Assembly: GCA_013815505.1 (NCBI GenBank)
Contig: JACDGA010000062.1
Span: forward strand, 1-8,659
Direction of reading: 5' to 3'
DNA length: 8,659 nucleotides
DNA from: Acidimicrobiia bacterium
Lineage (GTDB): Bacteria > Actinomycetota > Acidimicrobiia > Acidimicrobiales > Ilumatobacteraceae
The notes beneath the pieces are model-generated. The model ran no database searches. It worked only from the letters and a program-made list of their open reading frames with translations, and was not told where the DNA came from. The translations under genes were made by a program, and so were the position numbers. Below, in pieces: positions 1 through 6,490 of the stretch (the stretch's first letter is position 1; each line of letters opens with the position of its first letter).

Positions 1-1331
1 TCCGTGGACGTGAGAACCTCCTGACGGCGTTCAACGCCGCGCGAGATGCCGCCGACGACGTGCTGTCGCGCATCGGTCCACTCGGCGACGCCGGGACGCC
101 CTACGAGCTGCCGGCGCCACCGCCGATGCCCGACGCCGACCTCGACGCCGGCGTGCCGGCGTTCGGTGGCGGGGACGAGCGGGCGACACACGAGGCCGAG
201 CCCGGACCCGAGTCCACCGCGGCGTTCTTCGACCAGGACGACGAGAACGACGGGGTCGACGGTCTCGACCCGCAGGCCGCCGATCCCTTGCTCGCCCCGC
301 CGACGTTCGGCGAACCAGTGGTCGAGGAGACGGGCGTCGGGCGCGGCGGGAGCGTCGTCGAGCTGTTCCCCGCCGGCGCACCGACCGACGAGACGGCCGA
401 CTCCGAGATCGACGACGGGGAGGATGACGACACGGGCGACGACCCGAACGACGACGCGCCGAGTGATGGCGATCGCAGCCGATCCAACGTCGACAACCTG
501 TTCGCCCGATTGCGTGCCGCCGACACCGACACCGACGGCGACACCGAAGCCACAGAGTCAAGTGAGTCGACGCGGGCCACCCATCAGCTGCCCGTCGTCG
601 ACCCCGAGCTCGACAGCGCAGATTCGACCGCCGAGACGTCGCCAGAAGGGGTCGAGGAGGAAGGCGACGAGCAAAGCCCTTTCGACCGACGTGACGCGCA
701 GCTGACGCCGCTCATCGTGAGCGCCGCGCGTCGCGTGAAGCGGGTGCTCGCCGACGAGCAGAACGCGGCGCTCGACGCGCTGCGCAAGGGCGAGCCCGTG
801 CGTGAGGTCGGCCAGCTGCTCGGCGCGGAAGTCGAACGGGCGTCGCGCTACGTCGACGCGATCGCCGACGAGATGGAGGCTGCGGCCACGGCCGGCGCAC
901 TGTCGGTCGCCGACGATCCCAACCCCGACGTCGCTCACTCGGGCGCGCTCGGACCGGTGCGTGAGGCGTTCGCCGCCAGCATCGTCGCGCCGCTGCGTGA
1001 GCGACTCGAGCGAGCTGTCGCCGACGGCGACGGCGACAACGACGGCGTGGCGAAGAGGGTGCGTGCTGTCTACCGCGAGTGGAAGACACGTCAGATCGAC
1101 GACCAGCTCGATGACGTCTTCCGTCTCGCCTACGGGCGGGGTGCGCTCGTGGCGCTGCCCCCCGGCAAGCCGGTGCGCTGGATCGTCGACCCCAACGGCC
1201 CTGAATGCCCCGACGCCGAGGACAACTCGCTTGCCGGGTCCGTCGCTGCCGGTGACGCGTTTCCCACCGGTCACGTGTGCGCACCGGCGCACGCCGGTTG
1301 CCGCTGCCTGCTCGAGCCCGACCGCCAGTAG
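1..1331 (+). CDS. 5'-truncated acidic protein with Mu gpF-like Cys/His C-terminus
   Basis: The reading frame is open from the window edge (first full codon at nt 3) to TAG at 1329-1331, giving 442 visible residues; the true start lies upstream. Three parts are visible. The first is a short helical stretch (nt 3-90). The second is a long linker very rich in Asp/Glu, Pro and Gly (about nt 100-680), probably disordered. The third is an Ala/Arg/Glu-rich helical part (nt 690-1150) leading to a compact end: RWIVDPNGPECPDAEDN, then FPTGHVCAPAHAGCRCLL. Cys codons are at 1206, 1278, 1299 and 1305 and His codons at 1272 and 1290. This end resembles the C-terminus of the phage Mu gpF-like head-morphogenesis family (Cys-Pro, Gly, Phe-Pro, Pro-x-His, Cys-Arg-Cys), although the usual second early Cys is Asp here. 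No other phage gene is present. The missing N-terminus may hold a DivIVA-like coiled coil, but that is a guess. I assign no function. Confidence 0.75.
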   Translation, partial: RGRENLLTAFNAARDAADDVLSRIGPLGDAGTPYELPAPPPMPDADLDAGVPAFGGGDERATHEAEPGPESTAAFFDQDDENDGVDGLDPQAADPLLAPPTFGEPVVEETGVGRGGSVVELFPAGAPTDETADSEIDDGEDDDTGDDPNDDAPSDGDRSRSNVDNLFARLRAADTDTDGDTEATESSESTRATHQLPVVDPELDSADSTAETSPEGVEEEGDEQSPFDRRDAQLTPLIVSAARRVKRVLADEQNAALDALRKGEPVREVGQLLGAEVERASRYVDAIADEMEAAATAGALSVADDPNPDVAHSGALGPVREAFAASIVAPLRERLERAVADGDGDNDGVAKRVRAVYREWKTRQIDDQLDDVFRLAYGRGALVALPPGKPVRWIVDPNGPECPDAEDNSLAGSVAAGDAFPTGHVCAPAHAGCRCLLEPDRQ

Positions 1332-1334
1332 CTT
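1329..1334 (+). promoter_or_regulatory. Putative -10 box (TAGCTT) for the UPF0182 gene
   Basis: TAGCTT fits the TANNNT -10 pattern. It lies 8 nt before the ATG at 1343 and its TAG is the stop codon of the preceding gene. No purine-rich ribosome-binding site lies between box and start, so a leaderless or 1-2 nt leader transcript is plausible. I see no -35 hexamer at 16-18 nt spacing. It is one of five similar boxes in the window. Confidence 0.4.
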
Positions 1335-1342
1335 CGACGCCA

Positions 1343-4300
1343 ATGCGGCGTTCCTCCGACCTCCCGCGACGACGTCGCGTCAGCGGTCGCGCGTTTCTCA
1401 TCACGTTCGGCGTGCTGTTCCTCGTCGTCGCCGTGTTCGGACGAGCGATCGCCCGTATCTACATCGAGTACCTGTGGTACTCCAGCTTGGAACGCGGCGA
1501 CGTCTTCTGGACCCGGCTCGGCGCGCAGGCGACGATGTTCGGGCTGTTCGCCGCCGTGTTCCTCGTGCTCGCGTTCGTCAACCTCGTCATCGCCGACCGG
1601 CTCGCCCCGAAGGCGTTCCCGGCGAACGTCCATCCGTACGTCGAGCGGTTCCACGACCTGTTCGGTCGCAGGCTGTCGCTCGTTCGCTACGCCGTCGCCT
1701 TGGCCGTCGGCATCGTGCTCGCAGCGCCCGCCACGAGCCAGTGGCAGAACTGGCTGCTGTTCCGCAACGCGCAGTCGTTCGGCCTCAGCGATCCACAGTT
1801 CAACGTCGACGTCGGTTTCTACGTGTTCCGGTTGCCGTTCATCACGTTCGCACTCGACTGGATCTTCGTCGCCACTGTTGTCGTGCTGCTGCTCACTGTC
1901 GCGACCCACGTGCTCAACGGTGGTGTCGTGTTCACGTCGCCCCTGCCGACGATCCGGGCTGCCACGAAGGCCCACCTGGCAGTGCTGCTGGCGCTGCTGG
2001 CTGCGCTGAAGGCGGCCGACTACTGGGTGACCCGCTACGACAAGACGAACGAGCGGCGAGGGTTCGTGCAGGGCGCGACGTACACGGTCGTCAACGCCGA
2101 GCTCCCGGCACTGATGCTGTTGCTGCTCATCGCCGTGCTCACCGCAGGACTGTTCCTGTACAGCGTGCGCACCGGTTCGTGGCGCCTGCCGATCATCGTG
2201 TCGGCGATGTGGCTCGTCGTCGCCCTCATCGGCGGGGTCATCTACCCCGCCGTCGTACAGCGCCTCGTCGTCCGCCCCGACCAGCAGAGCCGCGAGCTGC
2301 AGTACCTCGATCGCAACATCGACGCCACGACGGCGGCGTTCGGCATCTCGCCCCAGGAGGTCGAGGTCGCCAACACGCAGCAGTTCGGCGCACTGACCGC
2401 CGGAGAGATCGAGGACGACCTGACGCCGCTGCGCGACGCCCGGCTGCTCAACCCGACTGAGCTGCTCACCCGCTTCCGTGTCGACCAGGGTCAGGATGCG
2501 GGCCTCATCATCAACGATCTCGACGTCGACCGGGCGCAGGTCGACGACGAGGACCGCCAAGTGTTGGTCGCAGCCCGCGAGCTCGACCTGGCGAGCATCG
2601 CCAACCGCAGCTGGCAGGGTCAGCACCTCATCAGCACCCGCGGCTGCGGCCTCGTGCAGGCCTCGTCGAGCCAGGTGGTCGCCAATGACCGTCCCGACTA
2701 CCGCCGCGTCGAGCTCGAGCGGCCCGAGCTGTACTTCAGCCCGCGCCTCGACGGGTGGGCGATCACGAACACCGATCAGGTCGAGCGCGGCTGCGAGGAC
2801 GAAGTGCGCACCTCGGGTGCCGCGGTCGGGGAGTACACGGGCGACACCGGTGTGAAGATGTCGTCGTTCGCCCGGCGAGCTGCATTCGCGCTGGCGTTCC
2901 TCGACTACAACGTGGTCGGCTCGCAGGCGATCAACGACGACTCGCAGATGCTGTGGGTGCGTGACGTGCGCGAGCGGGCGCGCAAGCTGGCGCCGTTCCT
3001 GTCCTTCGACGGCGACCCGTACCCCGTCGCCTACGACGGTCGCGTCGTGTGGATCAACGACGCCTACACGTCGACGTCCGCCTACCCGTACTCGCAGCGC
3101 GTGGGTAACGCCCAGCTCGGCAACGAGTCCGGCATCTCGCCGTCGGACAACTACGTGCGCAACTCCGTGAAGGTCGTCGTCGACGGCTACGACGGCTCGG
3201 TCACGTTCTACGTCGTCGATCCCGACGATCCCATCATCCAGGCCTGGCAGTCGGCGTTCCCCGACCTGCTCACGAACGATCTCGAGGTTCCCGACGAGCT
3301 GCGCCAGCACTTCCGCTACCCCGAGGACCTCTTCCGCGTGCAGACCGAGCTGTACTCGAAGTACCGACTTGGTGCGGCTGACTTCTTCGACCGCGAGGAT
3401 GCCTGGTCGGTCGCACAGGCGCCGTCGGTGACTCCTCGCGGCGGGGGCACAACGCCGACGGACGTCGTGACCGAGACGGAGACGGGTGCCGAGGACGCCA
3501 CGGCCGCAGGGAGCGACTTCGCCACCGAGTCGGGTTCGGCCCGGTTCACGCCGTACTACACGTACTACGAGAACGAGAGTGGCGAGCAGGAGTTCGTGCT
3601 GATGCGGCCGTTCGTGCCGTTCTCGTCGGACGACCAACGCACCGAGCTGCAGTCGTACATGACGGCGTCCAACGATCCCGACCGCTACGGAGACCTCACG
3701 GTGTACCCGGTGGAGCGGAGTGACGGAGGTCTTCCCGACGGTCCGCTCGCCGTCGCCGGACGGATCGAGTCGGAGGACGCGATCAGCCAGCAGATCACCC
3801 TGTTGAACGGCGCCGCCGGAGGATCGCAGGTGCGCTACGGCGACCTGCAGATCGTGCCAGTCGGTGACGGGCTGCTGTGGGTGCGTCCGCTGTACGTCTC
3901 GACGACGTTGGCGTCACAACAGGTGCGCTCGGTGTCGGAGTTCCGCTACGTCCTCGTGAGCCACAACGGCAGGAGCGCATTCGGGGAATCGCTCGAGTCG
4001 GCGCTCGCCGTGCTGTTCCCCGGTTTCGACGCCGAGATCGGCGACCGCATCGCCGAGCCGTCGGACCCCGAGGCGAACCCCGACCCTGGCACCGGCGTGC
4101 CCGACCCGACAGACCCACCGGAGCCGACGGTGCCGACGTCCACCGATCCGTCCGACACCGGTCCGACGAGCCCGACGAGCCCGACGACCGAGACGCCGTC
4201 GACCGTCGACCCCGACGCGTCACCGGAGGTTCTGCTCGAACAGGCCGACGACCTGCTCGCTCAGGCCGAGGAGGTGCTGCGCGAGGAGGGTGATCTCGGC

Positions 4301-4453
4301 GAGTACCAGCGATTGGTGCAGCAGGCGGGCGCGCTCATCGAGGCCGCCCGCGAGCGCCTCGGCACGTCCACGACCTCGCCGACTGCGACGACGACGATCT
4401 CGACCGGCACGACGACGAGCTCGGCCGACTCCACCGTGCCGACGGGCGGCTGA
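1343..4453 (+). CDS. UPF0182 family integral membrane protein
   Basis: This is a 1036-residue protein of the uncharacterised UPF0182 (COG1615) family, common in actinobacteria, whose members are usually about 900-1000 residues. Seven hydrophobic segments lie at about residues 17-36, 65-84, 114-130, 166-190, 210-228, 253-275 and 283-303, followed by a large hydrophilic, presumably extracytoplasmic region. Family-like blocks are clear: the ELQYLDRNIDATTAAFGI stretch after the last helix, the FVLMRPFVPFSSDDQR block, RYGDLTVYPV and GSQVRYGDLQIVPVGDGLLW. A low-complexity Thr/Gly/Glu insert is at about 690-733. The tail has a Pro/Thr linker (905-957), an amphipathic probable coiled coil (958-1004) and a Thr/Ser-rich end. 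I chose the ATG at 1343 because it gives a short basic N-terminus before the first helix and follows the upstream stop by 11 nt; an in-frame ATG at 1277 would overlap the previous gene. The family's function is unknown; a cell-envelope role is only inferred from topology. Confidence 0.95.
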   Translation: MRRSSDLPRRRRVSGRAFLITFGVLFLVVAVFGRAIARIYIEYLWYSSLERGDVFWTRLGAQATMFGLFAAVFLVLAFVNLVIADRLAPKAFPANVHPYVERFHDLFGRRLSLVRYAVALAVGIVLAAPATSQWQNWLLFRNAQSFGLSDPQFNVDVGFYVFRLPFITFALDWIFVATVVVLLLTVATHVLNGGVVFTSPLPTIRAATKAHLAVLLALLAALKAADYWVTRYDKTNERRGFVQGATYTVVNAELPALMLLLLIAVLTAGLFLYSVRTGSWRLPIIVSAMWLVVALIGGVIYPAVVQRLVVRPDQQSRELQYLDRNIDATTAAFGISPQEVEVANTQQFGALTAGEIEDDLTPLRDARLLNPTELLTRFRVDQGQDAGLIINDLDVDRAQVDDEDRQVLVAARELDLASIANRSWQGQHLISTRGCGLVQASSSQVVANDRPDYRRVELERPELYFSPRLDGWAITNTDQVERGCEDEVRTSGAAVGEYTGDTGVKMSSFARRAAFALAFLDYNVVGSQAINDDSQMLWVRDVRERARKLAPFLSFDGDPYPVAYDGRVVWINDAYTSTSAYPYSQRVGNAQLGNESGISPSDNYVRNSVKVVVDGYDGSVTFYVVDPDDPIIQAWQSAFPDLLTNDLEVPDELRQHFRYPEDLFRVQTELYSKYRLGAADFFDREDAWSVAQAPSVTPRGGGTTPTDVVTETETGAEDATAAGSDFATESGSARFTPYYTYYENESGEQEFVLMRPFVPFSSDDQRTELQSYMTASNDPDRYGDLTVYPVERSDGGLPDGPLAVAGRIESEDAISQQITLLNGAAGGSQVRYGDLQIVPVGDGLLWVRPLYVSTTLASQQVRSVSEFRYVLVSHNGRSAFGESLESALAVLFPGFDAEIGDRIAEPSDPEANPDPGTGVPDPTDPPEPTVPTSTDPSDTGPTSPTSPTTETPSTVDPDASPEVLLEQADDLLAQAEEVLREEGDLGEYQRLVQQAGALIEAARERLGTSTTSPTATTTISTGTTTSSADSTVPTGG

Positions 4454-4471
4454 ACCGAGCGGCTGAACCGA
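4446..4471 (+). repeat. 13-bp perfect tandem duplication spanning the UPF0182 stop codon
   Basis: GCGGCTGAACCGA occurs at 4446-4458 and again at 4459-4471. The first copy contains the TGA stop of the UPF0182 gene (4451-4453), and the second carries a duplicate TGA in another frame. A degraded third unit (GGCCGAACCGA, 4475-4485) follows. This looks like a small slippage duplication at a gene end. Confidence 0.85.
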
Positions 4472-4474
4472 CTG

Positions 4475-4491
4475 GGCCGAACCGACCGGCC
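4475..4491. terminator. Weak hairpin between convergent genes, possible terminator
   Basis: GGCCG (4475-4479) pairs with CGGCC (4487-4491) around a 7-nt loop. It sits in the 50-nt gap between the stop codons of the plus-strand UPF0182 gene and the minus-strand coiled-coil gene, where a bidirectional terminator is expected. The stem is only 5 bp and there is no T-run on either side, so intrinsic termination is uncertain. Confidence 0.25.
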
Positions 4492-4503
4492 GAGCGAGGG
4501 CCC

Positions 4504-4926
4504 TCAGCGCGGTGGCGACGCCCTACGCAACTGCTCGGCGAGGCGGGCGAGGTCTTCTCGGAACGCGATCTGATAGCGCGCCTGTTCGTTGGCGAGCCGC
4601 TCCTGACCGGTGCGGATCTCGTCGATCCGCGCCTCGTCGGAGGCTGTGTCGGGGGCGTTGCCGCCGAGCCGTTCGATCTCGTTGCCGAGCTCGTTCACCT
4701 GGTTGGCAAGTTCGGTCGAGACCGACGTGATGCGATCGTCGAGCCGGGCGAGACGCTCGGTCACCGACGCGAGGTCGGTGTTGGCGGCTTCGACAGTGGC
4801 GAGGCGTTGCGCGTCCTCGTCGCGCCGCTGCGCCGCGGCATCCCAGTGCTCACGCATGAAACGGAGCTGCTCTTTGATCTGCGCCAGCTCTGCGGGGTCG
4901 TTGCGAGGTCGGCGGAAGAGTCCCAT
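4504..4926 (-). CDS. Small coiled-coil protein, function unknown
   Basis: This encodes 140 residues with no signal peptide or membrane segment. The N-terminus (MGLFRRPRND) is basic, with a hydrophobic M-x-L-F start. A strong heptad run follows, with hydrophobics at 52, 55, 59, 62, 66, 69, 73, 77, 80, 84 and 87, so a parallel or antiparallel coiled coil is very likely. A second helical, charged segment spans about 96-134. I do not recognise a named family. It lies 13 nt downstream of the iron-sulfur gene on the same strand and so may be cotranscribed with it. It also has its own possible -10 box (TAGCGT) at the upstream gene's stop codon and no clear Shine-Dalgarno. It converges on the UPF0182 gene, which itself ends in a coiled-coil segment; any link between them is speculation. 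Confidence 0.8.
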   Translation of the reverse strand: MGLFRRPRNDPAELAQIKEQLRFMREHWDAAAQRRDEDAQRLATVEAANTDLASVTERLARLDDRITSVSTELANQVNELGNEIERLGGNAPDTASDEARIDEIRTGQERLANEQARYQIAFREDLARLAEQLRRASPPR

Positions 4927-4936
4927 GTCGAGCGCG

Positions 4937-4942
4937 ACGCTA
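4937..4942 (-). promoter_or_regulatory. Putative -10 box (TAGCGT) for the coiled-coil gene
   Basis: On the minus strand TAGCGT lies 10 nt before the ATG at 4926. Its TAG (4942-4940) is the stop codon of the upstream iron-sulfur gene. The sequence between box and ATG has no Shine-Dalgarno-like purine run. This would give a leader of only about 3-5 nt. No convincing -35 is seen. Confidence 0.3.
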
Positions 4943-5614
4943 GTGGAGCGCCGCGTCGGTGAAGCCGACCTTGGCGTGCGTGCCGTCGCACAACGGCTTG
5001 TTGGCGGACTCGCCGCAGCGGCACAGCGTCACCCGGTTGCGAACCTCCATCGCCGCACCATCCGACCGCTCGATGTCGATGCCGCCGGTGACCCAGATCG
5101 GCCCGTCGGGGATGATCGCAATCTCGCGTGGCAGGTTCGGCTCGATCTCGGTGCCGTCGATCTCGTAGCGCAACGCCCCTGACGGGCAACGGTCGATCAT
5201 CGCCATCAGCAGCGAGCGACGCTGCGTCTCGTCGCTCGATCCGACCATCTTCCACACGTTCGTGTCGCCGACGCCGCAGAAACCGGCGTGCTCGCAGATG
5301 CTGCGGTCGTCGAGCACGGTCACGCCGCTGCCGTCGTAGCGCTTCGTGCGCTCGGCAACGTTGCTCGTCGCCGCGACTTCGGCACCGTCGAAGCCGACCT
5401 GGGCGTGGGTGCCGTCGCAGAACGGCTTGTTGTCGGAGCGTCCGCAGCGGCACAGGGCGTAGCGATCCTTCGTCTTGACCGTGCCGTCGGTGCGCCACGT
5501 GAGGGGCTCGCCCTGCTCGGACGAGATCGGCGACCGGCGTCGAAGCGGCACGTCACCCGACACGAGGTACGGGCCGTGCTCGGCGACCGAGATGTGTTGC
5601 TCAGCGTTCGACAT
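4940..5614 (-). CDS. Iron-sulfur protein: CDGSH - Fer4_19-like - CDGSH
   Basis: The protein has 224 residues and probably binds three clusters. The first CDGSH motif (CRCGRSDNKPFCDGTH) has ligands Cys55, Cys57, Cys66 and His70, the 3Cys-1His set of mitoNEET-type 2Fe-2S sites. The second (CRCGESANKPLCDGTH) uses Cys198, Cys200, Cys209 and His213. Between them is a segment like the YjdI/Fer4_19 domain: CEHAGFCG with Cys107, His109 and Cys113, then DRCPSGAL with Cys143. Two CDGSH motifs flanking such a domain are known in bacterial annotations, but the electron partner and role are not; redox or iron-sulfur handling in the cytosol is inferred. I chose the ATG at 5614 because AAGGG lies 7 nt upstream; an in-frame ATG at 5695 would add 27 residues with no family look and run to the divergent methyltransferase start. 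The coiled-coil gene follows 13 nt downstream. Confidence 0.92.
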   Translation of the reverse strand: MSNAEQHISVAEHGPYLVSGDVPLRRRSPISSEQGEPLTWRTDGTVKTKDRYALCRCGRSDNKPFCDGTHAQVGFDGAEVAATSNVAERTKRYDGSGVTVLDDRSICEHAGFCGVGDTNVWKMVGSSDETQRRSLLMAMIDRCPSGALRYEIDGTEIEPNLPREIAIIPDGPIWVTGGIDIERSDGAAMEVRNRVTLCRCGESANKPLCDGTHAKVGFTDAALH

Positions 5615-5621
5615 GCGCTCA

Positions 5622-5626
5622 CCCTT
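5622..5626 (-). promoter_or_regulatory. Shine-Dalgarno (AAGGG) fixing the start of the iron-sulfur gene
   Basis: On the minus strand AAGGG is followed by 7 nt (TGAGCGC) and then ATG at 5614. This supports 5614 over the upstream in-frame ATG at 5695. The gene lacks the TAGCNT box seen before several neighbours, consistent with a leadered mRNA. Confidence 0.6.
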
Positions 5627-5679
5627 GCATACCGTGCCGGCGGTCGACGGCGAGGTCCGACGGCGGGGATCGGCCGGCG

Positions 5680-5685
5680 TAGCGT
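5680..5685 (+). promoter_or_regulatory. Putative -10 box (TAGCGT) for the methyltransferase gene
   Basis: TAGCGT lies 8 nt before the ATG at 5694, within the 79-bp gap between the divergent iron-sulfur and methyltransferase genes. Because it is not tied to an upstream stop codon, it is one of the two cleaner examples of the box. No strong Shine-Dalgarno is present and no -35 was recognised. Confidence 0.42.
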
Positions 5686-5693
5686 GGATCCAC

Positions 5694-6293
5694 ATGAGCC
5701 GCTGGGACGACGTGGACGATCGGCCAGGAGCACGCGACTACGCCGCCCGGTTCGAACGTCTCGCCGCGAGTGGTCATGACCCGCACGGCGAGGCGTCGTG
5801 CTGCGCCGCGCTCGTCGACGCGCCGGCCACCGTGCTCGACGCCGGATGTGGCACGGGGCGCGTCGCAATCGAGCTCGCCCGTCGCGGCTACGAGTGCGTC
5901 GGAGTCGACGTGGATGCCGAGATGCTCGACGTTGCCCGGCAGGCGAGCTCGGACGTGCGCTGGCTCGAATCGGACCTCGCTCGGTTCGATCTCGACGAGA
6001 CGTTCGAACTGATCGTCGCCGCCGGCAACGTCATCCCGCTCGTCGCGGCCGGTGACGAGGCAGCCGTTGTCGCCCGCCTCGCCGCGCGGCTCGGCGACGG
6101 TGGTCTGCTCGTCGCCGGCTTCGGACTCGATGCGGCGCACCTCCCGCTGCCGGCGCCACCGTTCACGATCGAGCAGTACGACGAGTGGTGCGCCGACGTC
6201 GGGCTCACGCTGCGCAACCGCTGGTCGACGTGGTCGCGGGACCCGTGGCACCCGGACGACGGCTACGCCGTGTCGGTCCACACACGCACGTGA
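5694..6293 (+). CDS. Class I SAM-dependent methyltransferase
   Basis: This is a 199-residue Rossmann-fold methyltransferase of the small Methyltransf_11/25 type. Motif I is VLDAGCGTG at residues 47-55, the glycine-rich SAM-binding loop. The acidic residue after strand 2 is Asp72 in GVDVDAEML, and the next conserved acidic position is in LESDLARF (Asp94). IVAAGNVIPLV (about 107-117) is the motif IV region. The C-terminal third (PPFTIEQYDEWCADVGL, then RDPWHPDDGYAVSVH) completes the sheet. The substrate cannot be told from sequence; related small actinobacterial proteins are mostly uncharacterised. I chose the ATG at 5694 because it gives a typical N-terminus; the frame stays open upstream, but that sequence overlaps the divergent gene. 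It is divergent from the iron-sulfur gene and probably monocistronic. Confidence 0.9.
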   Translation: MSRWDDVDDRPGARDYAARFERLAASGHDPHGEASCCAALVDAPATVLDAGCGTGRVAIELARRGYECVGVDVDAEMLDVARQASSDVRWLESDLARFDLDETFELIVAAGNVIPLVAAGDEAAVVARLAARLGDGGLLVAGFGLDAAHLPLPAPPFTIEQYDEWCADVGLTLRNRWSTWSRDPWHPDDGYAVSVHTRT

Positions 6294-6342
6294 CCTCCGA
6301 CGGCAGCGTTCAGATGTCGTCGTCGCCCGCCGCCGGCGCCGG

Positions 6343-6468
6343 CTACTGGCCTTCGTCGTCGGCGAAGTACGGCGACGTCCATCCCGTGTGGGGATGAGTC
6401 GGTTCGCCTCCCGGCGCCTCGATGACGCCGTCAAGGGTGATGAACTCGGAGACGATCAGTGTGCCCAT
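6343..6468 (-). pseudogene. N-terminal remnant of a RibD-C / dihydrofolate reductase-family gene
   Basis: Reading the minus strand from ATG at 6468 to TAG at 6345-6343 gives 41 residues beginning MGTLIVSEFITLDGVIEAPG and continuing HPHTGWTSPYFADDEGQ. This closely matches the N-terminus of RibD C-terminal-domain (dihydrofolate reductase-like) proteins: the first strand, the S-x-T-L-D-G-V motif and the G-W-x-x-P-Y-F segment. Complete members are about 180-210 residues. Here only the first fifth survives. After the TAG, ten more codons (Pro/Ala/Asp-rich) run to a TGA, with no family resemblance in any frame I read, and the space beyond is the convergent methyltransferase gene. AGGA lies 7 nt before the ATG, so the translation start is intact. 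I read it as a decayed, 3'-deleted gene; a live 41-residue peptide is less likely. Confidence 0.7.
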
Positions 6469-6478
6469 GGGGTAGTCC

Positions 6479-6484
6479 TAGCAT
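6479..6484 (+). promoter_or_regulatory. Putative -10 box (TAGCAT) for the dioxygenase gene
   Basis: TAGCAT lies exactly 6 nt before the ATG at 6491, so transcription could begin at the A of the start codon. There is no Shine-Dalgarno. The box sits in the 22 bp between this ATG and the divergent ATG of the reductase remnant, so the old gene's 5' region overlaps the promoter. No clear -35 was seen. Confidence 0.45.
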
Positions 6485-6490
6485 CGGCTC

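Noticed and set aside
1..1331. Prophage or mobile element at the left edge, suggested by the gpF-like motif
   Set aside because: No terminase, portal, capsid or integrase gene, attachment repeat or composition shift is visible. Only the one domain resembles phage.
558..1343. Minus-strand open frames opposite the acidic protein
   Set aside because: The composition is typical of antisense shadows, with no start-site support. The plus-strand frame has the structured Cys/His end.
802..2460. A 552-codon plus-strand frame across the boundary of the first two genes
   Set aside because: It is Arg/Pro/Ser-rich with no domain, and it overlaps two genes with convincing protein sequences in other frames.
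1271..3637. A 788-codon open frame on the minus strand opposite the UPF0182 gene
   Set aside because: Its translation is Arg/Glu/His/Val-rich with no recognisable domain, and the plus strand here encodes clear UPF0182 motifs. Long antisense frames are expected in DNA with G/C-biased third positions.
5288..5779. Plus-strand open frame across the iron-sulfur gene start and into the methyltransferase
   Set aside because: It overlaps two well-supported genes and shows no family resemblance. It is the antisense of the CDGSH coding sequence for much of its length.
6185..6397. A 70-codon plus-strand frame overlapping the methyltransferase 3' end and the remnant
   Set aside because: There is no ribosome-binding site or domain. 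The better reading of 6343-6468 is the reductase remnant on the other strand.
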